DNA of 19,429 nt, from positions 1-19,429 of the forward strand of contig DDTJ01000085.1 of NCBI GenBank assembly GCA_002344525.1, written 5' to 3'. The position numbers were made by a program, and so were the translations under genes. This stretch comes from Akkermansiaceae bacterium UBA2367. Its GTDB lineage: Bacteria > Verrucomicrobiota > Verrucomicrobiia > Verrucomicrobiales > DEV007. The notes below the pieces were generated by a model. The model worked only from the letters and a program-made list of their open reading frames with translations. It was not told the origin of the DNA and made no database searches. The stretch's first letter is position 1, and the number at the start of each line of letters is the position of its first letter. Shown piece by piece: positions 1 through 5,996 of this stretch.

Positions 1-84
1 AAGCGTCCGCCTCGGGTCCGGCGCAAGCAATCCCCCCTTGATCCCGCCATGCCCATGCGGCGCGAAATCGGTTAGAAAAGCTCC

Positions 85-1209
85 ATGCTCCCGCGCCTTC
101 CCATCTTGCTCCTCCTGCTTTTTCCGATGATCGCCTCCGCACAAGCCACCGATGCGCTCCCCGACTCGCTGAAACCCCTCTTCGCTCCGCCCGCCGAATT
201 CGCTGGGGATTTCGGCGAATTCCGCTCCCCGTTGAAGTTCGAAAACGGCGACGAAGTCAAAAGCGCCGAGGATTGGGCGAAACGCCGCGAGGAGATCCGC
301 ACCCTCTGGCACGAACGGATGGGCACTTGGCCACCCCTGATCACCGAACCCGTCGTGGAGACGTTCGAATCGGTGAAGCTGGAGAACTTCACCCGCCACC
401 GCGTCCGCTTCCTCTGGACGCCGCAGGAGGAGACCACGGGCTACCTCTTCATTCCTGACAAGGCCGCCGAAAGCCCCCGGCCCGCCGTGCTGACCGTCTT
501 CTACGAACCCGAAACCGCCGCCGGCATCGACGGCAAGCCTTACCGCGACTTCGCCTACCAGTTCGCGAAACGCGGCTTCGTCACCCTGTCCATCGGCACG
601 ACCGAGACCACCGAGGCGAAAGAGTATTCCCTTTACTGGCCCTCCATCGACGACGCGACGGTGCAGCCGCTCTCGATGCTGGCCTATGTCGCGGTGAACG
701 CTTGGCACGTCCTCGCGTCGCGGCCCGAGGTCGATCCCGAGCGTATCGGCGTCACCGGCCATTCCTACGGGGGGAAATGGTCCATGTTCGCATCGTGCCT
801 CTTCGAGAAATTCGCCTGCGCCGCCTGGTCCGATCCCGGCATCGTCTTCGACGTTCGGCCCAGCGTGAACTACTGGGAGCCGTGGTATCTCGGCTACCAT
901 CCCAAACCTTGGCGCAAACGCGGTGTGCCGGACGCGGAAAACCCGGCCCGTGGCCTTTACCCGAAGCTGCTCAAGGAAGGCCGCGACCTGCACGAGCTGC
1001 ACACCCTCATGGCCCCGCGACCCTTCCTCGTCTCCGCTGGAAGCGAGGACCCGGTCCACCGCTGGCAGGCATTGAACCACAGCATCGCCGTGAATCGCCT
1101 CCTCGGCCAAGAGAACCGCGTCGCCATGCACAACCGCCCCGAGCACAGCCCGAACGCCGAGTCGAACGAGATCCTCTATGCTTTCTTCGAGCATTTTCTG
1201 AGGCCGTGA
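85..1209 (+). CDS. Secreted alpha/beta hydrolase (esterase-like)
   Basis: A 374-residue protein with a clear Sec signal peptide: Arg at position 4, a leucine-rich core at 5-15, and likely cleavage after the ASAQA stretch near residue 21. The nucleophile elbow GHSYGG places the catalytic serine at S227. The Asp in GSEDP (D322) and the His in RPEHSPN (H354) sit at the usual spacing for an alpha/beta-hydrolase triad. The length and the long N-terminal region before the core resemble secreted acetylxylan-esterase or prolyl-oligopeptidase-like hydrolases that act on decorated polysaccharides. The substrate cannot be read from sequence. The CE15 motif GCSRNGK is absent, so it is not a plain glucuronoyl esterase. 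The ATG follows an A-rich stretch (TTAGAAAAGCTCC) without a strong Shine-Dalgarno. It is followed after 145 nt by an exported oxidoreductase on the same strand, so they may be co-expressed. Confidence 0.86.
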   Translation: MLPRLPILLLLLFPMIASAQATDALPDSLKPLFAPPAEFAGDFGEFRSPLKFENGDEVKSAEDWAKRREEIRTLWHERMGTWPPLITEPVVETFESVKLENFTRHRVRFLWTPQEETTGYLFIPDKAAESPRPAVLTVFYEPETAAGIDGKPYRDFAYQFAKRGFVTLSIGTTETTEAKEYSLYWPSIDDATVQPLSMLAYVAVNAWHVLASRPEVDPERIGVTGHSYGGKWSMFASCLFEKFACAAWSDPGIVFDVRPSVNYWEPWYLGYHPKPWRKRGVPDAENPARGLYPKLLKEGRDLHELHTLMAPRPFLVSAGSEDPVHRWQALNHSIAVNRLLGQENRVAMHNRPEHSPNAESNEILYAFFEHFLRP

Positions 1210-1354
1210 GGCAATGGCATCTTGTTTTCTGGATTCCAAGAGATGATCGAACGTTCCTGGCAAGCCCCGGTTGCGGAGGGCCGCGACCCCCGCTGGCGCA
1301 AACCCGACCCGACCGGGTCTTGTCGGTCACTCAACCCTCTTCCATCTTGGTGAG

Positions 1355-2674
1355 ATGACTTCTTCCACCCGCCGCTCCTTTTTGAAACGCTCCGGTGCCG
1401 CCCTGATCGGCGCGTCCGCCGCTCCCGCGATCCTTTCCTCCGCCTCGCCCAACCGCAAGCTCGCCCTCGCCTGCGTCGGCGTCGGTGGCAAGGGCTGGAG
1501 CGACATGCTGGAGCTCGCCCCCGGCAATGAGATCGTTGCTGTCTGCGACATCGACGAGACCCGTCTCGCCAAGGCGCAGGCCCAGTTCCCCGCCGCGAAG
1601 GGCTACACCGACTGGCGCAAGCTGCTCGAACAAAAGGGCGTCGACGGCATCATGGTGACGACTCCCGACCACACTCACGCCCCGGTCACGGCCACGGCGA
1701 TGCGGCTCGGCCTGCACTGCTACACGCAGAAGCCGCTCACCCACACCATCCACGAGTCGCGCGTCCTCGCCGGGATCGCCGCCGAGACGGGCGTGATCAC
1801 CCAGATGGGCATCCAGCACCACGCCACGAAGCGGCTCAAGATCGCGATCCACGCCCTGCGCGAGGACAAGGTTATCGGCAAGGTCCGCGAGGTCCACGCC
1901 TGGACCGACCGCCCCGGCACCTACTGGAAACAAGGTCTCGACCGCCCCGCGCCCGGAGGCAACCCGCCCGCGACGGTGCATTGGGACCAATGGCTCGGTA
2001 CCGCGCCGGAGCGCCCTTGGGTCGACAAGACCTACCATCCCTTCCACTGGCGCGGCTGGTGGGACTTCGGCACCGGCGTGGCCGGCGACATGGGTTGCCA
2101 CATCCTCGATCCTGTCGTCGATGCCCTGCGCCTCGGGCCACCCTCGAAAGTGAAAGCCGAGGGACCGCCGCCGCATCCCGAGTCCGGGCCGGAGTGGGCC
2201 GAAATCCTCTACACCTTCCCCGGCACAGAACTCACCACCGAGACCCTGTCGCTGCGTTGGTACGAAGCCGGACGCCAGCCCGACCGCTCCCTCTTCCAAG
2301 CTCCCGCCGACTGGCCGGGCACGCTCAACGGCCTCCTCTTCATCGGGGAGAAGGGGAATCTCTTCCTCGGCTTCCCCGAGATGCCCGAGCTGTTCCCCAA
2401 GGCAGATTTCGCCGACTACCAATGGGCGGATTTCGAGGACGGGAACCACTATCAGGAATGGTGCACCGCCGTGCGCGAGTCGCGCCAGCCTTCCACCCCT
2501 TTCGCCTACGCCGGGCCGCTCACCGAGACCATGCTGTTGGGGAACGTCGCCTACCGCAGTGGGGCGGAGATCGAGTGGGACTCCGAGAAGCTCGCCGTCG
2601 TCAACGTCCCCGAAGCGAACCGCTTCCTCAAGCGCGCCTACCGCGCCGGGTGGGAGGTGCCGGGCTTGGGGTGA
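1355..2674 (+). CDS. Tat-exported Gfo/Idh/MocA family oxidoreductase
   Basis: I chose the ATG at 1355 because it is followed at once by a twin-arginine signal (TRRSFLKRSG, then a hydrophobic Ala-rich run). The longer in-frame start at 1271 would put about 28 unrelated residues in front of it. GGTGAG lies just upstream. The 439-residue product has an N-terminal Rossmann fold (ACVGVGGKGWSDM, then AVCDIDE), the TTPDHTH segment, and the family motif as QKPLTH in place of the classical EKP. That variant is common in exported PVC-group members. The second domain carries DMGCHILDPVVDALRL, with the conserved His/Asp region. Family knowledge: these enzymes oxidise or reduce sugars and polyols with a tightly bound NAD(P). 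The substrate is unknown. The upstream secreted hydrolase suggests extracytoplasmic carbohydrate processing. Confidence 0.9.
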   Translation: MTSSTRRSFLKRSGAALIGASAAPAILSSASPNRKLALACVGVGGKGWSDMLELAPGNEIVAVCDIDETRLAKAQAQFPAAKGYTDWRKLLEQKGVDGIMVTTPDHTHAPVTATAMRLGLHCYTQKPLTHTIHESRVLAGIAAETGVITQMGIQHHATKRLKIAIHALREDKVIGKVREVHAWTDRPGTYWKQGLDRPAPGGNPPATVHWDQWLGTAPERPWVDKTYHPFHWRGWWDFGTGVAGDMGCHILDPVVDALRLGPPSKVKAEGPPPHPESGPEWAEILYTFPGTELTTETLSLRWYEAGRQPDRSLFQAPADWPGTLNGLLFIGEKGNLFLGFPEMPELFPKADFADYQWADFEDGNHYQEWCTAVRESRQPSTPFAYAGPLTETMLLGNVAYRSGAEIEWDSEKLAVVNVPEANRFLKRAYRAGWEVPGLG

Positions 2675-2718
2675 GTTTGCAAGGGGGGGGAGGGGCCGCG
2701 ATGAAACAGGCGGAAGCC

Positions 2719-2795
2719 GTAGCGAAGTTCGTGAGAACTTCGGCGAGCGTCCATCGAAGCGCTGACCGGGGAGAAGTTCTCACGAACTTCTCTAC
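2719..2795. repeat. 23-nt inverted repeat, strong hairpin between convergent genes
   Basis: The left arm is 2719-2741 and the right arm 2773-2795, separated by 31 nt. The arms are reverse complements with one mismatch (2723 against 2791). The core GAAGTTCGTGAGAACTTC (2724-2741) is itself a 7-bp inverted repeat with a GTGA centre, so each arm can fold alone or pair with the other. There is no T-tract. Its place between the ends of an oxidoreductase gene (plus) and an MBL hydrolase gene (minus) fits a bidirectional terminator or a dispersed palindromic repeat. A G-rich run lies just before it at 2682-2695. Confidence 0.8.
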
Positions 2796-2817
2796 TGGCT
2801 TTTCAAGAGGAGGCGGA

Positions 2818-3441
2818 TCATGCCAAGAAAGGATTCGTCGCCTTCTCCTCCCCGATGGTCGTCGCCGGGCCGTGCCCCGGCAGTACAGCGGTCTCGTCGG
2901 GCAGTGGCCAGAGCTTCGCGCGGATGCCCGCGAGGAGCAGGGCGTGGTCGCCGTTGGGGAAATCGGTGCGTCCGATACTGCCCGCGAAGAGCACGTCGCC
3001 ACCGATCAGGACCGGCCCGCCGCGCAGCTTGAAGCACACGCTGTCGGGCGAATGCCCCGGCACATGGAACAGGTCGAGGACGAACCCGCCGAGGTCGATC
3101 GTGTCGAGACCGGCGAAGAGCTGGTCCACCGTGTAGGGATCGATGGGGCAGGGGATGCCCATCATCTGCTCCAGCCGTTTCGAGAGGGTCAGATCCTCCG
3201 AGGGCTCCGAATGCGCGTAGACCGGGCAGCCGAATTGCTCTTGGATGCGTCCGGCGTCGAGGATGTGGTCGTGGTGCTGGTGGGTCAGAAGCAGCGCCTC
3301 GGGCCGCACTCCCTCCTCCGCGAGCCAGTCCGCGAAGCCCTCCGGCGCGTCGAAGGCCCAAGCCCGCCCGCCCAAGCGGACGAGGTAGCCGTTCGTTTGA
3401 AAGACGCCACCGCAGTAGGCATGGATTTGGAGATCGGGCAT
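2818..3441 (-). CDS. MBL-fold metallo-hydrolase, glyoxalase II-like
   Basis: A 207-residue single-domain metallo-beta-lactamase fold protein. The metal-binding HxHxDH motif is complete (THQHHDH, H54, H56, D58, H59). It is followed by the further ligands in VPGHS (H130), IGGD (D149) and LPGHG (H190). The C-terminal IGEEKATNPFL stretch is typical of the glyoxalase-II / persulfide-dioxygenase-like branch of small cytosolic MBL hydrolases. There is no signal peptide. I chose the ATG at 3441, which has AAAGGG a few bases upstream, over the TTG seven codons earlier at 3462. The likely reaction is thioester or related ester hydrolysis, but the substrate is not visible. It faces away from the divergent zinc-ribbon gene at 3536, with 94 nt between the two starts. 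Confidence 0.9.
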   Translation of the reverse strand: MPDLQIHAYCGGVFQTNGYLVRLGGRAWAFDAPEGFADWLAEEGVRPEALLLTHQHHDHILDAGRIQEQFGCPVYAHSEPSEDLTLSKRLEQMMGIPCPIDPYTVDQLFAGLDTIDLGGFVLDLFHVPGHSPDSVCFKLRGGPVLIGGDVLFAGSIGRTDFPNGDHALLLAGIRAKLWPLPDETAVLPGHGPATTIGEEKATNPFLA

Positions 3442-3535
3442 GACGCCCTTTTGGTAAGGCAAAACCGGCGGCGTTCAACTTTTCCCCTGCAAGAAGACGA
3501 AAAGCGCGGTATGGAATCTGCGCTGTCGCAAGCCC

Positions 3536-3829
3536 ATGCCACTCCGCTTCGAATGCCCCTATTGCTCCTCCCGCCTCTCCGCCGGGAGGGAGCTTTTCCA
3601 TGTCGTCATGGATTGCCCCGACTGCGGGAAGGAGTTCATGGTGCCCGCGCCCGAGGACATCAAGCTGCCGAGTCCCGAGTTGAAGTTCTTCTGCCCCCAC
3701 TGCCGCCGCAAGCTCGCCGCCTTGCCGGACCAGTTTGGCACGGAGATGCCCTGCCCCTACACCGACTGCGGCCATCCCCTCCAAGTTCCCATGCCCGAGT
3801 GGAAACCGATGGGCGGGGAGGCTCCATAG
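3536..3829 (+). CDS. Small double zinc-ribbon protein
   Basis: A 97-residue cytosolic protein made of two tandem zinc ribbons. The first has C7-P-Y-C10 and C27-P-D-C30. The second has C53-P-H-C56 and C73 with C78 (CPYTDC), a knuckle two residues longer. The linker is rich in Pro and acidic residues (APEDIKLPSPE). No enzymatic domain, signal peptide or membrane segment is seen. Such proteins often bind nucleic acid or act as small metal-stabilised adaptors. No specific function can be assigned. It converges on another small zinc-ribbon gene at 3859-4167. Confidence 0.72.
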   Translation: MPLRFECPYCSSRLSAGRELFHVVMDCPDCGKEFMVPAPEDIKLPSPELKFFCPHCRRKLAALPDQFGTEMPCPYTDCGHPLQVPMPEWKPMGGEAP

Positions 3830-3858
3830 AACCCGTCCAGTGGTCCTTGGCTACCGCG

Positions 3859-4167
3859 TCAATGCCAACCCGCCATCGCCATTGCCACGAAGGCGGCGAG
3901 GACGACCACGGCGACGACCCACCAGAAGCGCTCCTTTGGGCTCATGCGGGCGAACCAGCTCCACCGCTGCCCGGAAGCACCGCCGAATTCGCGGCGGACG
4001 AAGTCGTCATAGTCGAAATCGTCGTCGTCGAGATCGAGCCCGTCGTAGGCCTCGGGGGCGAGCCAAGTGCCACCGTCGCGTCGCGCCCCGCAGACGCAGG
4101 ATTTCGCGTTGGGCGACACCGAGGCTCCGCAACTCGGGCAATGGAATTCGTTCGGGGGGCGTTTCAT
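3859..4167 (-). CDS. Zinc-ribbon protein with acidic linker and C-terminal membrane anchor
   Basis: A 102-residue protein in three parts: an N-terminal zinc ribbon (C10-P-S-C13 and C24-V-C26), an acidic Asp/Tyr-rich linker (about residues 45-58), and one hydrophobic segment near the C terminus (about 82-99). Topology is probably ribbon-in-cytoplasm with a tail anchor, an inference from the lack of a signal peptide. The ATG at 4167 is directly followed by MKRPPNEFHCPSCG, the usual start of zinc-ribbon-domain proteins. Function is unknown. It lies 29 nt from the convergent double zinc-ribbon gene and just downstream, on the same strand, of the ECF sigma factor cluster. An 85-nt gap holding a phased repeat separates it from that cluster. 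Confidence 0.72.
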   Translation of the reverse strand: MKRPPNEFHCPSCGASVSPNAKSCVCGARRDGGTWLAPEAYDGLDLDDDDFDYDDFVRREFGGASGQRWSWFARMSPKERFWWVVAVVVLAAFVAMAMAGWH

Positions 4168-4193
4168 CCAAGAGCAGGGCCGCTGGTTTTTTT

Positions 4194-4228
4194 GGACCGC
4201 TGATTGGTGCTGATCTTCGCTGATTTTT
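4194..4228. repeat. Helically phased GCTGAT repeat, copy A
   Basis: Three CGCTGAT-like words begin at 4198, 4208 and 4218, exactly 10 nt apart. They are preceded by GGAC and followed by a T-run. The words and flanks match copies B (5596-5640) and C (5882-5917). It lies in the gap between two minus-strand genes. Confidence 0.75.
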
Positions 4229-4252
4229 TGGGGGAATGCCGGGGAATTTCCC

Positions 4253-4654
4253 TCACCCGCCCGGTCCTGTGAAGCGCTCCTTGCCTTTCTTCCACCGTTG
4301 GAAAACCCGGTGGGCCTTCTCCTGTTGCGGCTCGGTCAGGAGGGGCAGAATTTTGGAGAGGGCTTTGCCGGTCAGCTCGATGTCCTCCTTCACGTAGGCT
4401 TTGCGCCGTTCGTAGCGCTCGTCGAGGGCCGCGTGGATGAGCGGGCGCGCTTGTTCGAGTTGCGCTTCGTCGAGCTGGAGCTGGCTGGCGAGGTGCTTGG
4501 TGACGAACTCCTTCGACTCCTTGTCGCGCCAGCCCTCGCTGAGGGGGGTGATCCTGACAAAGAACAAAAACAGGGCCACGATCCCGCAGAGGAAGCCCGC
4601 CCCGAAGACGGCGACCAGCCCGCAGCCGGCTTTGAATTTCGTTTTCCGGTCCAT
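4253..4654 (-). CDS. One-TM protein with extracytoplasmic helical domain, CpxP/CnrX-like sensor candidate
   Basis: I chose the ATG at 4654, ten bases after the preceding stop; an in-frame start 17 codons earlier would overlap the upstream gene. The 133-residue protein has an N-terminal membrane segment (about 9-33). A charged helical domain follows, with ASQLQLDEAQLEQARPLI and LLTEPQQEKAHRVFQRW. This heptad-like LxxxQ pattern is seen in CpxP-type and heavy-metal sensor proteins. Three histidines (H54, H74, H115) could bind metal, but no ligand set can be proved by eye. It is the third gene of a tight minus-strand unit after an ECF sigma factor and a 101-aa one-TM protein, an order that recalls CnrH-CnrY-CnrX. 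The role as sensor is inferred from context, and it could also be a simple envelope stress protein. Confidence 0.7.
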   Translation of the reverse strand: MDRKTKFKAGCGLVAVFGAGFLCGIVALFLFFVRITPLSEGWRDKESKEFVTKHLASQLQLDEAQLEQARPLIHAALDERYERRKAYVKEDIELTGKALSKILPLLTEPQQEKAHRVFQRWKKGKERFTGPGG

Positions 4655-4664
4655 GCGAGGCGCT

Positions 4665-4970
4665 TCAGATGCCGAGGGGGAGCAGCCCCGCCCATTGCGT
4701 GACAAGCCCGCCGACGCCGTCGGGGAGGGAGTGGCGGTGGCTCATGGCGAGGAAGAGGGCGGCGGCGAGGGCGAGGGGCAGGCAGGCGGCGGAGAAGCGC
4801 CACGAGAGGCTCGCGAGGCAGTCGGCGAAGCCGCCGGGGGCGTTCGCGGCGAGGGCGGCGCGGAGGCGCGTCTCGAAGCCGAAGGCGGACGGCTCGACCG
4901 TTTCGGAAAAGGGCCGATGGAGGCGCGCCTCGGCGAGGAGGCGGTCGAGAGGGTGTGGGTCGGGGGTCAT
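4665..4970 (-). CDS. Small one-TM protein, anti-sigma factor candidate
   Basis: A 101-residue protein whose ATG overlaps the stop of the sigma factor gene (ATGA at 4967-4970), a sign of translational coupling. Residues 1-50 are soluble and charged. They are followed by one membrane segment (about 58-77, AACLPLALAAALFLAM) and a short extracytoplasmic tail rich in Gly and Leu. No zinc-binding anti-sigma motif (HxxxCxxC) is present. Size, topology and coupling to an ECF sigma gene fit a short membrane anti-sigma factor of the CnrY kind. That is inference from position; no sequence family is recognised with confidence. Confidence 0.68.
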   Translation of the reverse strand: MTPDPHPLDRLLAEARLHRPFSETVEPSAFGFETRLRAALAANAPGGFADCLASLSWRFSAACLPLALAAALFLAMSHRHSLPDGVGGLVTQWAGLLPLGI

Positions 4971-5524
4971 GGGTCGAGTCCGAGTTCGTGGAAATGGTCC
5001 CGCATTTTCTTCCGGGCGCGGTGGACCCTGACTTTCACATTCGCCTCGCTCCAGCCGGTGAGGGCGGCGGTTTCGCGCACTCCGCGCTCCTCCAAGTCGA
5101 GCAGGGTGATGACGAGGCGGTCCTTCGGGTCGAGGCGTTCGAGGAGGAGGCGCACCGTCTCCCAAGCTTCGCGCCGGGTGCGCGCCCGCTCGTCGCCGGG
5201 GTCGCGCTCCTCGCGGCGCTCCGTCGGGTCGAAGAGCGTCTCGCTCTCGCGGCGGCGGCGTTGCGCCCGGAGGAAGTCGTAGCAGCCGCGCACGGTCACC
5301 TTCATCATCCAATGCTCGACGGGAGCGTTGCCGCGATAGCCGGGGAGGCCGCGCCAGAGTTTCACGAAGAGGTCTTGGACGAGGTCCTCCAGCTCGGGCC
5401 GCGAGCGGGCGAAGCGCGAGGCTGTCGCCCAGATGCGGGGACGCCAAGCCGCAGCGAGGCGGACGAAGGCCTCCTCGTCCCCCTTCGCGGCCCGGGCCAC
5501 CCATTCGGATTCGGATTCTGGCAT
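4967..5524 (-). CDS. ECF RNA polymerase sigma factor (sigma-70 family)
   Basis: A 185-residue extracytoplasmic-function sigma factor. Region 2 is seen as the stretch from ELEDLVQDLFVKLWRGL to VEHWMMKVTVRGCYDFLRAQRRRR, which covers core binding and -10 recognition. Region 4 is RLDPKDRLVITLLDLEERG followed by the helix-turn-helix VRETAALTGWSEANVKVRVHRARKKMRDHF. There is no C-terminal extra domain. I chose the ATG at 5524 because GGAG lies six bases upstream, within GGAGAGGGAG; an ATG 19 codons earlier has no such site. The next two genes on the strand encode small one-TM proteins, so the sigma factor is probably held at the membrane until a signal is sensed. Target promoters cannot be read from the window. 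Confidence 0.93.
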   Translation of the reverse strand: MPESESEWVARAAKGDEEAFVRLAAAWRPRIWATASRFARSRPELEDLVQDLFVKLWRGLPGYRGNAPVEHWMMKVTVRGCYDFLRAQRRRRESETLFDPTERREERDPGDERARTRREAWETVRLLLERLDPKDRLVITLLDLEERGVRETAALTGWSEANVKVRVHRARKKMRDHFHELGLDP

Positions 5525-5595
5525 CTCCCTCTCCACTGTCGGCGTCGTCCGTGTTGTATCGAAAAAGAACATGGTGGGCAAGCGGACTCAATGGC

Positions 5596-5640
5596 GACCG
5601 CTGATTTTAGACCGCTGATTTTCGCTGATCGGCGCTGATG
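5596..5640. repeat. Helically phased GCTGAT repeat, copy B
   Basis: CGCTGAT begins at 5599, 5613, 5623 and 5633 (steps of 14, 10 and 10 nt). GACCGCTGATTTT occurs twice. Copy C (5882-5917) is the same motif on the opposite strand, so the two copies form a wide inverted pair around the ATTCGCG element. Confidence 0.8.
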
Positions 5641-5765
5641 TTCTGCTTGGTTTTCTTCGGGGGAAAGACGGAGTGGCGCGGCGGGCGGTTACGGGGAAAG
5701 GATCGGCAGGTTGGAAATTCATCCCGGCACCTGAGGCGATCACAAAACTCCCTCCACTGGACCGG

Positions 5766-5858
5766 ATTCGCGAAGATTCGCGGGAATTTGCGGCCATTCG
5801 CGTCCAAAAAAGACAGGAAACGCGAATTTCCGCAAATGAAACGCGAATGGCCACGAAT
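5766..5858. repeat. Inverted pair of 10-nt-phased ATTCGCG arrays
   Basis: Left half: ATTCGCG, ATTCGCG, ATTTGCG and ATTCGCG start at 5766, 5776, 5786 and 5796, exactly 10 nt apart. Right half, reversed: CGCGAAT, CGCAAAT, CGCGAAT and CACGAAT start at 5821, 5831, 5842 and 5852. The halves are separated by an 18-nt A-rich centre (5803-5820). In either strand this can fold as a long imperfect hairpin, and in duplex DNA the words face the same side of the helix. Confidence 0.82.
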
Positions 5859-5881
5859 GGAAGAAGCTTTTGCACCCCTCC

Positions 5882-5917
5882 AAAAAAAATCAGCGTAGAT
5901 CAGCCAAATCAGCGGTC
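5882..5917. repeat. Helically phased GCTGAT repeat, copy C (inverted)
   Basis: Read on the plus strand, ATCAGCG/ATCAGCC words start at 5889, 5899 and 5908, after an A-run and before GGTCC. This is the reverse complement of copies A and B, including the GGACCGCTGAT edge. It lies about 80 bp upstream of the DUF3500 start. Confidence 0.78.
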
Positions 5918-5996
5918 CAGAAAAATCCAACGGTCCCGCTCCCCATTGATTGCGCCCTTGCCTCCCCCCCCCTTCCCCGTCAAACTTCCCGCCAAC

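Larger units (their letters stand above)
5525..5996. other. Gene-free divergent spacer carrying several phased repeats
   Basis: About 470 bp separate the sigma factor start (minus) from the DUF3500 start (plus). I see no convincing gene here; the short open frames are shadows of the repeats. The spacer holds copy B of the GCTGAT repeat (5596-5640), an inverted pair of 10-nt-phased ATTCGCG arrays (5766-5858) and copy C of the GCTGAT repeat in the opposite orientation (5882-5917). Parts between them are more AT-rich than the coding DNA. No confident promoter could be placed. Confidence 0.75.

Noticed and set aside
1..84. 3' end of an upstream gene
   Set aside because: A short plus-strand frame is open from base 3 to a TAG at 72-74, but about 23 codons without a recognisable motif are too little to call.
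1210..1354. Terminator or small RNA between the hydrolase and oxidoreductase genes
   Set aside because: Only weak 5-bp inverted repeats around 1306-1327 are seen, with no T-tract or conserved motif.
2701..2817. Short open frame starting with ATG at 2701
   Set aside because: It runs through the inverted repeat, has no ribosome binding site and gives no recognisable protein.
5596..5917. The repeat-rich spacer as a CRISPR array
   Set aside because: Units are 7-nt words at about 10-nt steps without the 20-40-nt repeat and spacer layout, and no cas gene is present.
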